Notes under the pieces: generated by a model
Database searches by the model: none
The model's input: the letters and a program-made list of their open reading frames with translations, nothing else
Told to the model about the DNA's origin: nothing
Program-made: the position numbers and the translations under genes
Shown here: positions 1 to 8,554 of the stretch, piece by piece
How the letters are laid out: every line of letters begins with the position of its first letter
Position numbering within the stretch: the first letter of the stretch is position 1
DNA from: DASRWI01 sp035654655
Lineage (GTDB): Bacteria; Bacteroidota; Ignavibacteria; Ignavibacteriales; Ignavibacteriaceae
DNA length: 64,000 nucleotides
Assembly: GCA_035654655.1 (NCBI GenBank)
Contig: DASRWI010000015.1
Location: 1-64,000, forward strand
Direction of reading: 5' to 3'

Positions 1-242
1 CCATACCTCATAATCTTGCTATTAGCGATACAGGATTTCTATTTCTTCCTTCGACAGGTGAAACTTTCACTTTAAATGAATTAGGAACTGATATCATTAA
101 ACTTCTACAAAAAGGTAGTACTATTGAAGAAGTAAAATTAGAAATCATCAATAACTACGATGTAAAAGATGCAAATATTGAAAAAGACCTCGATGATTTT
201 ATAATCCAGTTAAAAAGTTTTAACCTATTAAACGAACTATGA
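1..242 (+). CDS. PqqD-like peptide-recognition protein, 3' part only
   Basis: An open frame (codons start at base 3) runs from the left edge to a TGA at 240-242. About 79 residues are visible. The pattern ...FLFLPSTGETFTLNELG...LLQKGSTIEEVKLEI..YDV...DLDDFI.QL is typical of the PqqD family, whose winged-helix fold binds precursor peptides or acts as a relay beside radical-SAM, ATP-grasp or kinase partners. The stop overlaps the ATG of the next gene (ATGA), so translation is probably coupled. The 5' end lies outside the window, so length and any fusion are unknown. The family call is by pattern recognition; a peptide substrate is inferred and none is visible here. Confidence 0.8.
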   Translation, partial: IPHNLAISDTGFLFLPSTGETFTLNELGTDIIKLLQKGSTIEEVKLEIINNYDVKDANIEKDLDDFIIQLKSFNLLNEL

Positions 243-1270
243 AAATTGCAGTAACTGGACTTAATGCTACCGATAATCCTGGACCAGGTGTTCCTGTAAT
301 TAGAAGTCTCAGAGAAGCGGATAAAGACATAAGTATTATTGGTCTTCTCTATGATGCCTTGGAACCGGGTATATATCTTGAAGATGTTGCAGATAAATCT
401 TATTTGATTCCTTATCCTTCAAGTGGACTTCAAAGTTTGTTTGAAAGATTAGAATACATTCATAAAAAAGAAAATATTGATATAATAATTCCTACTCTTG
501 ATTCTGAATTATATGCATTTTCCAAATTAGCTGATAAATTATCCTCGATAGGGATTAAGACTTACCTCCCAACTTTAGAACAATTGAACATTCGTGCAAA
601 AGATAAGTTGTTTGACTTTTGCAAAGAAAATGGAATCAAAGTGCCTAAAAATATTTTGGCAGCTTCAATTCAGGATTTAGATTTAATTAAAAAAGAATTT
701 GAATATCCTGTTGTTATTAAAGGCATCTTTTACGAAGCATATATTGCCAATAATAAAGAAGAAGCATTGACCTACTTTTCTAAGCTTTCAGCAAAATGGG
801 GCTTCCCTATTATCATTCAAGAGTATATAAAGGGAACAGAATTTAATGTTACTGCTTTAGGTGATGGTACAGGTGATACTGTTGGTGCTGTCCCTATGAG
901 AAAATTATATATAACTGATAAAGGCAAAGGTTGGTCGGGAATAACAATCAACGATAATAATCTTTTGGAAATTTCAAAAAAGATAATAAGCATTTCAAAA
1001 TGGAAGAGCGGTCTTGAATTAGAATATATGAAATATAAAGATGAGTATTACCTTCTTGAAATAAACCCGCGTTTCCCTGCCTGGGTTTATTTAGCTACTG
1101 CTGCAGGTATGAATATGCCTTATTCTTTAATCGAACTTGCTCAAGGAAAGAGAGTCGAACCGATGCAAAATTATGAAGTAGGAAAAATGTTCATTAGATG
1201 TTCCTGGGATTTAATTTCTGATATTAAAAAGTTTGAAGAAATTTCTGTTAATGGAGAATTTACTTTATGA
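239..1270 (+). CDS. ATP-grasp ligase (CarB/PylC-like)
   Basis: A 343-residue protein with the ATP-grasp layout. It has an N-terminal Rossmann-like preATP domain (starting MKIAVTGLNATDNPGPG, with IPTLDSE near residue 84), a central lid region with PVVIKG near 157-162 and QEYIKGTEFNV near 195-205, and the metal-binding LLEINPRFPAW near 272-282. Such enzymes form amide or peptide bonds through acyl-phosphate intermediates. The segment resembles the CarB/PylC/tyramine-ligase branch rather than D-Ala-D-Ala ligase. Start and stop overlap both neighbours (ATGA), placing it firmly in the operon with the PqqD-like and PLP genes. The substrate cannot be read from the sequence. An amino-acid or small-amine ligation acting with the PqqD-like protein is an inference. 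Confidence 0.85.
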   Translation: MKIAVTGLNATDNPGPGVPVIRSLREADKDISIIGLLYDALEPGIYLEDVADKSYLIPYPSSGLQSLFERLEYIHKKENIDIIIPTLDSELYAFSKLADKLSSIGIKTYLPTLEQLNIRAKDKLFDFCKENGIKVPKNILAASIQDLDLIKKEFEYPVVIKGIFYEAYIANNKEEALTYFSKLSAKWGFPIIIQEYIKGTEFNVTALGDGTGDTVGAVPMRKLYITDKGKGWSGITINDNNLLEISKKIISISKWKSGLELEYMKYKDEYYLLEINPRFPAWVYLATAAGMNMPYSLIELAQGKRVEPMQNYEVGKMFIRCSWDLISDIKKFEEISVNGEFTL

Positions 1271-2613
1271 AAAAAGTTTATGAACGACCTATTGTTATAA
1301 AACATTATTCAGGACTGATGAACAAATTTGGAACTCCATCCGTCAGTAAACCCGTTACCCAAATTGATTCTGTCCCGATTTCATCGTTAATTGAAAAATA
1401 TGGTTCTCCTTTATTCGTTATTTCTGAAAAGAAAATTCGAAACAATCAAAAAAATGCCTTAAGAATTCTTAAGAACAGATACCCTAAAGTTCAATTTGCC
1501 TGGTCTTATAAAACAAATTATTTAAATGCAGTCTGTTCTATATTTCACAGTGAAGGTTCCTGGGCTGAAGTTGTGTCGGGTTATGAATATGAGAAGGCTA
1601 AAAAGTTGGGTGTTAAAGGTGAACAAATAATTTTTAATGGTCCTGATAAATCTGATGAAGATATTCTAAAAGCAATAAATGATAAAGCAAAAATTCATAT
1701 TGACAACTTCGATGAACTTTATAAATTAATTGAGATTACTGATAAAAATAAATTAAAAGCCAATGTTGCTATACGTATAAATATGGATACAGGCATTCAT
1801 CCTAAATGGGAAAGATTTGGTTTTAGCTACGAATCAGGTGAAGTATGGCAGGCGATTAAGAGAATTATATCTGATGAAAATCTTAACTTAATAGGATTAC
1901 ATACTCACATTGGCACCTACATAATGTCAGCCGATGCTTACCGTACCGCTGCTTTTATTCTTACATCCTTATACAAAGAGATCAAGCTTCAATTTAATAT
2001 CCAGTTAAAATATATAGATATTGGTGGGGGATTTGCGTCCAACAATACCTTGCTTGGACAATACCTTCCTGCAGAACAAATGATTCCTTCAATGGAGCAA
2101 TATGCTGATTCTATTACAGCAGGTATCTTTCAGGTAAATTTAAAAAATGAAGAGCTGCCCTTATTAATTCTTGAAACAGGAAGAGCATTAATTGATGATG
2201 CAGGATTTCTGTTAACGACTGTTTTAGCAAATAAAAGACTGGATTCAGGTAAAAAAGCCGTCATCATTGACGCTGGTGTTAATATTTTATTTACATCCTT
2301 TTGGTATAAACATAACATCTCCCCTGCTCAGGATTCAGGTTCATTTTATGAAGATACAGTTTTATATGGTCCTTTATGCATGAATATAGATTGCATTCGG
2401 GAATCTGTTTCTCTTCCACAAATAAAAATTGGAGATAAACTGGTTATCCATTACGTAGGCGCTTATAATATGTCTCAATGGATGCAGTTTATTACTTACA
2501 GGCCAAATATTGTAATGGTTTTGGATGATGGTTCAACTGAGGTTATTAGAAAATCGGAGGACCTCAATTATGTTACTCAACTTGAATCTTTACCTAAAAA
2601 ATTATTAAAATAA
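1267..2613 (+). CDS. Fold-III PLP-dependent decarboxylase-like enzyme
   Basis: A 448-residue enzyme of the diaminopimelate/ornithine decarboxylase group (alanine-racemase-fold barrel plus C-terminal beta domain). Seen: the Schiff-base lysine K82 in FAWSYKTN, HTHIGT at 212-217, the phosphate-binding GGGF at 253-256, ETGR at 303-306, and the active-site cysteine C371 in YGPLCMNID. All main catalytic residues are therefore present. It differs from a plain LysA by a ~38-residue N-terminal extension (PIVIKHYSGLMNKFG...) and by its setting between an ATP-grasp gene and a transporter-peptidase fusion. It may decarboxylate or racemise an amino acid, free or ligated. The exact substrate is not predictable. 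Housekeeping LysA remains possible but less likely. Confidence 0.85.
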   Translation: MKKVYERPIVIKHYSGLMNKFGTPSVSKPVTQIDSVPISSLIEKYGSPLFVISEKKIRNNQKNALRILKNRYPKVQFAWSYKTNYLNAVCSIFHSEGSWAEVVSGYEYEKAKKLGVKGEQIIFNGPDKSDEDILKAINDKAKIHIDNFDELYKLIEITDKNKLKANVAIRINMDTGIHPKWERFGFSYESGEVWQAIKRIISDENLNLIGLHTHIGTYIMSADAYRTAAFILTSLYKEIKLQFNIQLKYIDIGGGFASNNTLLGQYLPAEQMIPSMEQYADSITAGIFQVNLKNEELPLLILETGRALIDDAGFLLTTVLANKRLDSGKKAVIIDAGVNILFTSFWYKHNISPAQDSGSFYEDTVLYGPLCMNIDCIRESVSLPQIKIGDKLVIHYVGAYNMSQWMQFITYRPNIVMVLDDGSTEVIRKSEDLNYVTQLESLPKKLLK

Positions 2614-2616
2614 TTC

Positions 2617-4743
2617 ATGTTATTTTTTATAGATTCAATATTATATAGTTATGCTCAAATATTTTTCTGCAATAGAAAATGGTTTGGCCTTTTAGCACTG
2701 CTTTCAACAATAATGATTCCTACTGTCGGTTTTATGGCTCTGGTCGGAGTCGTTATCTCAAACGCATTAGCTCTTCTTTTAAAATTTGATAAGAATAAAG
2801 TGCATTCTGGTTTCTATGGATTTAATGGATTACTATTTGGTGCTGCCACAACTTTTTATTTTCAATTAAATTATTTCCTAATCGGAGTAATTTTAATATT
2901 TATCTTAATTTCATTTTTCCTTTCTTCAGTTTTGGAAAATTATCTTGCCTCATCAGTTAACTTACCAGGATTAAGTTTACCTTTTATGATTACTTTGTAC
3001 ATTTATTTTATATTCTTGTACAATTTTCCTAATCTGAACTTTCATATACCCAAATTGGAAGATTATCCTTTTCTTTCAGCCCTTCCGGTTGCAGTTAAAA
3101 ATTATTTTTATTGCCTTTCACTAATTTTATTTTCGCCTAATATAATTTCAGGTATCATCCTGGCAGCAGCCTTGCTATTATTTTCCAGAGTAATGTTTTT
3201 GTTCAGCATAATTAGTTATGCTGCAACAATATTCTTTGCTAAATATTTTGGAATTCATTATCCTGATCCGATGCTCCTTATAATTTGTTTTAATGCTATA
3301 CTGACTTCTTTTGCAATTGGAGGAAGTTTAATTTTATTATCTCATAAGTCATTGCTGCTAATTTTAATAACAGATTTAATTGTTATCATAATGGCATTCT
3401 TTTTCCATTATTTATTAGTACCATATAAACTTCCTGTTCTCGTTTTACCATTTAATTTTATCGTTTTATCAATCTTATACAGTTTGAAATTTAGACAGGA
3501 ACAAAGCGATCTTGTTCTGCTTTATTTTCAACCTGGCTCTCCCGAAGAAAATTATTATTATCACAAAAATCGTAAGAATAGATTTTCTAAATTCAAATTA
3601 CTTCATCCTGAGCTCCCTGTTTGGGGAGAGTGGTTTATTTCTCAAGCTCATAATGGTAAATACACACATAAAGACCAATGGAAACATGCATTTGACTTTT
3701 CAGTAGTAGACGCCGAAGGTAAGCAATATGGTGGAGATGGTGCAAGTTTGCAGGATTACTTTTGCTATTCACTGCCTGTAGTTGCTCCATTAGATGGCAC
3801 AATTGAAAAAATCGTTGATGATATTCCTGATAATAAAATTGGTGAAGTTAACATTAAAAAGAATTGGGGCAATTTAATTATTCTTAAACATGAAAATGGA
3901 TTTTATTCTTTGCTTGCTCATCTTAAAGAAGGCTCTTTTAAGGTCAATGTTAATGATAAAGTAAAAAAAGGTGATATTCTTGCTGCTTGCGGAAACAGTG
4001 GAAGGTCTCCTATTCCTCACTTACATTTTCAATTTCAACCATCTGATGTCATTGGGAGTTCTACTATATCATATCCATTTTCTACTTTTATTGAAAAGTA
4101 TGATGGAGGTTCCGCAATAAAAATATTCGATATACCCAAGGAAGGTTCCATTGTTCTAAATCCTGAAACTAATCATATAATAAAGGATACATATTCTTTT
4201 AAGCAAAGCAGTAAATATAACTTTAATTGTAATTTAAATGCTCAGACTTTTGAAGAAGAATGGGAAGTATTTATTGATATAAACAACGATTTTTATTTCA
4301 AAAATAACAATAATGATATTGCATATTTTTATTTAACTGATAAAATTTTCTACTTTACAAATTTTATTGGCAATAAAAAATCCGCGCTTTATTATTTTTA
4401 TTTAATTAATTCAAAAGTACTTTTATTTAATTTTCCTGATTTATCCTGGACAGATGAACTTCCAATAAATATGACGACAGGAAATTTTACGAGATATATT
4501 TCAGAAATTTTTCTTCCTTTTTATCAATTTATAAATTCGAAGAATACATTAAATACAATTTATGATTCTAAAGAAGAAACTTTTACTCTGAATTCAAATA
4601 TAAATGTTAATGGCTCAGGAATTTTTAAACTCATAAGTAAGAATATATTAGGAAAAGTAATTTTCAACAAAGATGGAATAAACGAATTTTCAGCGCAACA
4701 AAATAATTTAAGTTTTTCAGCAAAGTCCTTTACTAAGGAGTAA
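2617..4743 (+). CDS. Urea-transporter-like membrane domain fused to M23/LytM peptidase domain
   Basis: A 708-residue fusion. Residues 1-290 are very hydrophobic (about ten membrane segments) and show the two pseudo-repeat signatures of the urea transporter (UT) family: GFYGFNGLLFG at 66-76 and NAILTSFAIGG near 226-236. Residues ~330-480 form an M23 (lysostaphin-like) zinc peptidase domain: HAFDF at 357-361, a PVVAPLDGTI strand at 387-396, LLAHL at 432-436 and HLHF at 468-471. Spacing of the first zinc motif is HxxD rather than the usual HxxxD, although other histidines (345, 351) lie close by. A further ~220 residues without a recognised domain follow. The gene starts 3 bp after the PLP gene stop and ends 2 bp before the TPR gene. 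No urease gene is nearby. The transported molecule and the peptidase activity are unproven. Confidence 0.85.
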   Translation: MLFFIDSILYSYAQIFFCNRKWFGLLALLSTIMIPTVGFMALVGVVISNALALLLKFDKNKVHSGFYGFNGLLFGAATTFYFQLNYFLIGVILIFILISFFLSSVLENYLASSVNLPGLSLPFMITLYIYFIFLYNFPNLNFHIPKLEDYPFLSALPVAVKNYFYCLSLILFSPNIISGIILAAALLLFSRVMFLFSIISYAATIFFAKYFGIHYPDPMLLIICFNAILTSFAIGGSLILLSHKSLLLILITDLIVIIMAFFFHYLLVPYKLPVLVLPFNFIVLSILYSLKFRQEQSDLVLLYFQPGSPEENYYYHKNRKNRFSKFKLLHPELPVWGEWFISQAHNGKYTHKDQWKHAFDFSVVDAEGKQYGGDGASLQDYFCYSLPVVAPLDGTIEKIVDDIPDNKIGEVNIKKNWGNLIILKHENGFYSLLAHLKEGSFKVNVNDKVKKGDILAACGNSGRSPIPHLHFQFQPSDVIGSSTISYPFSTFIEKYDGGSAIKIFDIPKEGSIVLNPETNHIIKDTYSFKQSSKYNFNCNLNAQTFEEEWEVFIDINNDFYFKNNNNDIAYFYLTDKIFYFTNFIGNKKSALYYFYLINSKVLLFNFPDLSWTDELPINMTTGNFTRYISEIFLPFYQFINSKNTLNTIYDSKEETFTLNSNINVNGSGIFKLISKNILGKVIFNKDGINEFSAQQNNLSFSAKSFTKE

Positions 4744-4745
4744 TT

Positions 4746-5480
4746 ATGCAAAAGTTTATATATACATCATTCTTTCTAACTGCAGGATTTCTGCTATTTG
4801 CAGGATTAATTAATTTCAATAACGATCTTAAAAATCCTACATTAAAAAATAGCAGTTCAAGTAATCAGATTTATGCAAATGAAATACGTAATAAAACACT
4901 ATTTCCTACTAAACCTCTAATTATTCAAGATGAGAAAAAAGTTGCTGCATACAATCAATCAATAAATTTTGAACAGAAAAAAGATTTGGATAATGCAATT
5001 AAACAAATGCTTTCAATATATGACAAAGAAGATTATCTAATTAATTTACGTTTAGGATGGCTTCAATATAGTAACGGTAAATTTGATGAATCCGTTAACT
5101 ATTATTTAAATGCTTTAAAGATAAGTGATAATAAAAGTATTGAGGCTTATTTGGGACTTACTTTACCTTTGGCTTCACTTAATAATTGGGATAAGGTAGC
5201 AGATGCATATACAAAAATTCTTAAAATTGATGGCTTCAACTATACTGCTAACCTTCGTTTGGGTCAGATTTATCTGAATTCTTTGAATTATAATAATGCC
5301 CGTAAGCATCTTGAAATAGTAAAAGAAAATTATCCAAGTGATTATGAAGCAAATTTGTCTTTGGGTTGGACTTACTATTATCTTGGTGAAAATACTTTGG
5401 CAAAACAATACTTAACAAATGCCTTACTCTTAAGCCCTAATGATTCACTCGCATTATCAGGATTGAATTTAATAAAATGA
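4746..5480 (+). CDS. TPR-repeat protein, exported or membrane-anchored
   Basis: A 244-residue protein. It has an N-terminal hydrophobic stretch (residues 4-22) that could be a signal anchor, an Asn/Ser-rich linker to about residue 60, then helical TPR repeats to the C-terminus (for example LRLGWLQYSNGKFDESVNYY, LRLGQIYLNSLNYNNARKHL and LSLGWTYYYLGENTLAKQYL). TPRs are protein-protein scaffolds. Position between the UT-M23 membrane protein and the beta-barrel gene, overlapping the latter by 4 bp, suggests a periplasmic adaptor between inner- and outer-membrane parts of the same system. That role is inference. No catalytic motif is seen. Confidence 0.75.
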   Translation: MQKFIYTSFFLTAGFLLFAGLINFNNDLKNPTLKNSSSSNQIYANEIRNKTLFPTKPLIIQDEKKVAAYNQSINFEQKKDLDNAIKQMLSIYDKEDYLINLRLGWLQYSNGKFDESVNYYLNALKISDNKSIEAYLGLTLPLASLNNWDKVADAYTKILKIDGFNYTANLRLGQIYLNSLNYNNARKHLEIVKENYPSDYEANLSLGWTYYYLGENTLAKQYLTNALLLSPNDSLALSGLNLIK

Positions 5481-6325
5481 TTAAAAAAATAATTGTATTA
5501 CTATTTATTGTCTCAGCTTTTATAAAAGCAGATTCTACTTATGTTTATCCCGGCTTCTACTATACGAATGGCAATTACTCTAATAATGATTATTCAAATT
5601 CATATGCTTTTTACACTTCATTCTTTCTGAATAAACTTGCTCCAAGTCTTTCATATGAGAAAGTAATTGTTAATAATTCGAACTGGAAGTATGATGAAAA
5701 TTTTTTCACTTTAGGTATCGGATTTTATGTTGATAAATCATTTTTGAAGTTCAATTATGGATATATCTACAGCACTTATGAAACCCCATCTGTATTAAAC
5801 AATGGTGGAATGGGATATGGTCAAGGCAGAAGAAAATCAGTAAATACTTCAGTTGAAAAAAATAATATATTCAATGGCGATTATATTCTTTATGATTATT
5901 TCAATTACGGTGTCTCTTATACTTATCAAAATCAAAGCGGAGTTTTACCACTAAATGTAAACCAATTAACGCTAAGATTTGAAAGAAACTTTAATTATAA
6001 TTTTTTCGTATCATTAAAACCTTCAGTATCAATTGTATCTGATAAAAGAAAACTGTACTCAGCTTCATTGAGGTTGCATTATCTTATTTTTCCAGACCTA
6101 ATGCTTAAAACCGGTGGATTTATCGGGGAGCGCACATATTTTTTTGATAATGATCTATTAGTTTTCTTTAACCAAAACGAAACCCAAAAATATCAGATAT
6201 GGGCACAAATTGATTATTATTTGTTTAATAAGGTTACATTATCCTTATCATATCAGCATACAAATTTTTCAGATTATTCCATCAACTACTACATTGCTGG
6301 AATTCGTTCCTGGTTTATGTTTTGA
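5477..6325 (+). CDS. Outer-membrane beta-barrel candidate
   Basis: A 282-residue protein with a clear signal peptide (MIKKIIVLLFIVSAFIKA, cleaved around residues 18-19). Many alternating aromatic/polar beta strands follow (such as NQLTLRFERNFNYNFFVSL and VTLSLSYQHTNFSDYS), and the C-terminus ends in Phe (RSWFMF), as is usual for outer-membrane barrels. It overlaps the TPR gene by 4 bp and is the last gene of the six-gene operon. No family is recognised. About 93 bp to the next gene without overlap, together with a change of function there, suggest the operon ends here, although no strong terminator hairpin was seen. Confidence 0.7.
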   Translation: MIKKIIVLLFIVSAFIKADSTYVYPGFYYTNGNYSNNDYSNSYAFYTSFFLNKLAPSLSYEKVIVNNSNWKYDENFFTLGIGFYVDKSFLKFNYGYIYSTYETPSVLNNGGMGYGQGRRKSVNTSVEKNNIFNGDYILYDYFNYGVSYTYQNQSGVLPLNVNQLTLRFERNFNYNFFVSLKPSVSIVSDKRKLYSASLRLHYLIFPDLMLKTGGFIGERTYFFDNDLLVFFNQNETQKYQIWAQIDYYLFNKVTLSLSYQHTNFSDYSINYYIAGIRSWFMF

Positions 6326-6418
6326 CTAAATAAATGAATATTTAAGTTTGTAACTAATTACTTTAATCATTTATTAATCTTTTCCTAAATTAGTATTTTA
6401 ATTAAAAAATAAATTAAA

Positions 6419-7612
6419 ATGCACCTAGAAGATTTAATTGCCATCAGAGACAAAAAGAAAAAATACATTATAGGTTTAATGTCAGGTACTTCTTTGGATG
6501 GAGTAGATGCTGTCTTAATTGAGCTTAAAGGTTCAGGGACAAAGACTGAAATTAAACTGCAGGAATTTGTGACTTATCCTTTCCCTGGCGGATTTAAAGA
6601 AAAACTCCTTGAAAATTCTACTACCAACTCTGGTAATGTTACTGATATATGCAGATTAAATTTTTTGTTAGCTCATTTATACGCTGATGCAGTTAAATAC
6701 TTACTTAAAAAAGCTAAAGTCCCCATTAAAAAGATTGATTTAATTGGTTCACACGGACAAACCATTCATCATCTGCCAAATAAAGAAAACTATTTAGGAT
6801 ATAGATTTGGTTCAACATTTCAAATTGGTGACCCATCAGTTATTGCCAAACTTACTGGCATTACAACAGTAGGTGACTTCCGCACCGGTGACGTTGCTCT
6901 TAATGGTGAAGGTGCTCCCCTGGTTCCTTATTTTGATTATATAATGTTTAATTCTTCTAAGAAGAATAGAGCGCTACTAAATATTGGAGGAATATCAAAC
7001 ATAACTTTCCTCAAGAAAAATTCTACTTTTGAAGATGTAATTGCTTTTGATACTGGTCCTGGCAATATGATGATTGACCTTCTGGCAAAAAAGTTATTCA
7101 AAATTGAATACGATAAAGATGGCAAACTTGCTAAGGGTGGAAAGATAAATGATGAGTTGTTAAAACAAATAATTAAGTATGATAATTTTATTTTTAGAAC
7201 TCCTCCCAAATCAACTGGAAGAGAATACTATGATATGTCATTCATAAACAAGGCATTACAAAACCTATTCCACTTACCACATAATGATATAATAGCAACC
7301 TTTACTGAGTTTACAGCATATTCCATTTTCAATAACTATGCATTTTTCTTTAAAGACAAAATCTTGCTTGATGAACTTTATGTGAGTGGTGGAGGTGCAT
7401 ATAACCAATTTTTATTAAGAAGATTAGAACATTATTTTGGATATCAGGTTTCGATAAAAACAACAGAAAAGCTAAATGTTGGAGTTGATTCTAAAGAAGC
7501 AGTTTGTTTTGCTGTATTTGCGAATGAAACTCTTCATGGCAATCCTGTAAACATTCCTAATGTAACAGGAGCAGGAAGACCAACAATACTTGGCAAAATT
7601 TGTTTACCATAG
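6419..7612 (+). CDS. anmK: Anhydro-N-acetylmuramic acid kinase
   Basis: A 397-residue protein matching AnmK, which phosphorylates and hydrolyses 1,6-anhydro-MurNAc to MurNAc-6-P in cell-wall recycling. Seen: GLMSGTSLDGVD at 19-30 (nucleotide binding), SHGQT at 111-115, GDFRTGDVALNGEGAPLVP at 152-170 containing the catalytic Asp (D158 by analogy), and FDTGPGNMMID. Length is normal to slightly long, with a short basic N-terminal addition (about 15 residues) before the usual start of the family, so an alternative start is possible but no nearer ATG is visible. The next gene, nfo, follows closely. Confidence 0.93.
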   Translation: MHLEDLIAIRDKKKKYIIGLMSGTSLDGVDAVLIELKGSGTKTEIKLQEFVTYPFPGGFKEKLLENSTTNSGNVTDICRLNFLLAHLYADAVKYLLKKAKVPIKKIDLIGSHGQTIHHLPNKENYLGYRFGSTFQIGDPSVIAKLTGITTVGDFRTGDVALNGEGAPLVPYFDYIMFNSSKKNRALLNIGGISNITFLKKNSTFEDVIAFDTGPGNMMIDLLAKKLFKIEYDKDGKLAKGGKINDELLKQIIKYDNFIFRTPPKSTGREYYDMSFINKALQNLFHLPHNDIIATFTEFTAYSIFNNYAFFFKDKILLDELYVSGGGAYNQFLLRRLEHYFGYQVSIKTTEKLNVGVDSKEAVCFAVFANETLHGNPVNIPNVTGAGRPTILGKICLP

Positions 7613-7623
7613 TTAAGGATAAT

Positions 7624-8493
7624 ATGCTATCAATATCAAATAAATTATTAATAGGTGCACATACTTCTATAAGAGGTGGGGTTTCACAAGCTGTTGATCT
7701 TGCAAACTCTCTTGGCTTTACTGCCATGCAAATTTTCACTAAAAATAATAATAGATGGGCTGCCAGTCCATTAATGGAATCGGAAATTGAAGCATTTAAA
7801 ACAAAATTAAAAAGCTCGACAATAAAATTTGTTCAGGCTCACGATTCGTATCTAATAAATCTTTGTGCAACCGATGAACAACTCCAGCTAAAATCATTAA
7901 CAGCCTTCATTGATGAAATAGATAGATGCCAACAACTTGATATTCCATATTTGAACTTTCATCCAGGTTCACATTGCGGTTTAGGAGAAGAAGTAGGGAT
8001 TAAAGAAATTGCAAATGCAATAAACATTGCTCACGAAAAAACCCCTGATGCCAAAGTAAGCAGCATGCTTGAGCTAACTGCTGGACAAGGTTCAGCAGTT
8101 GGATATAAATTCGAACATATAAGAGATATCATCGACCTTATAGAAGACAAAGATAGAATATCAGTATGTATAGATACCTGCCACATATTTGCAGCAGGAT
8201 ACGACCTCCGTTCAAAAGAAGCATTTGATAAAACAATAAAACACTTTGATGAAGTTATAGGATTAGATAGATTAAAATGCTTTCACATAAACGATAGCAA
8301 AAAAGGATTAGGAAGCAAAGTAGACAGGCACGAACACATTGGAAAAGGAATGATAGGGCTGGAAGGATTTGAAAACTTAATGAATGACAAAAGATTAAAA
8401 CACATACCTAAAATCCTTGAAACTCCAAAAGAAAAAGACATGCACGAAGACATCGAAAATATAAATATTCTACTCAGCCTCATAAAAAAATAA
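7624..8493 (+). CDS. nfo: Deoxyribonuclease IV (AP endonuclease)
   Basis: A 289-residue endonuclease IV, a zinc-dependent TIM barrel that nicks DNA at abasic sites in base-excision repair. Zinc-ligand motifs seen: LIGAHTS, VQAHDSYLINL, NFHPGSH, LELTAGQG, CIDTCHIFAAGYD, FHINDSK and DRHEHIGKG. The frame opens at 7600 inside anmK, but the ATG at 7624 has AAGGA just upstream and gives the usual N-terminus (MLSISNKLLIGAHTS), so it is chosen. A family-4 uracil-DNA glycosylase, which would generate its abasic substrate, is encoded about 3 kb downstream on the other strand. Confidence 0.95.
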   Translation: MLSISNKLLIGAHTSIRGGVSQAVDLANSLGFTAMQIFTKNNNRWAASPLMESEIEAFKTKLKSSTIKFVQAHDSYLINLCATDEQLQLKSLTAFIDEIDRCQQLDIPYLNFHPGSHCGLGEEVGIKEIANAINIAHEKTPDAKVSSMLELTAGQGSAVGYKFEHIRDIIDLIEDKDRISVCIDTCHIFAAGYDLRSKEAFDKTIKHFDEVIGLDRLKCFHINDSKKGLGSKVDRHEHIGKGMIGLEGFENLMNDKRLKHIPKILETPKEKDMHEDIENINILLSLIKK

Positions 8494-8500
8494 AACCTTG

Positions 8501-8546
8501 GAGTCATTGAGAGAAAGGCAGCTTGCCCCTGTGGGGTCGCAATCTC
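8501..8546 (+). repeat. Dispersed repeat of the GTCATTG...GCAATCTC type
   Basis: The sequence begins GAGTCATTGAGAG and ends GGGTCGCAATCTC, with an internal hairpin TTGCCCC-TGT-GGGGTCGCAA (imperfect). This resembles the intergenic CATTGCGA...GCAATCTC element found in many bacterial genomes. A related, more decayed copy lies near 57573-57630. It lies downstream of nfo and reads as a non-coding repeat. Confidence 0.5.
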
Positions 8547-8554
8547 ATTTTTAG

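Noticed and set aside
2617..4743. Urea-utilisation cluster
   Set aside because: Only the membrane domain resembles urea transporters. No urease, urea carboxylase or arginase gene is in the window, and the neighbours are peptide- and amino-acid-type enzymes.
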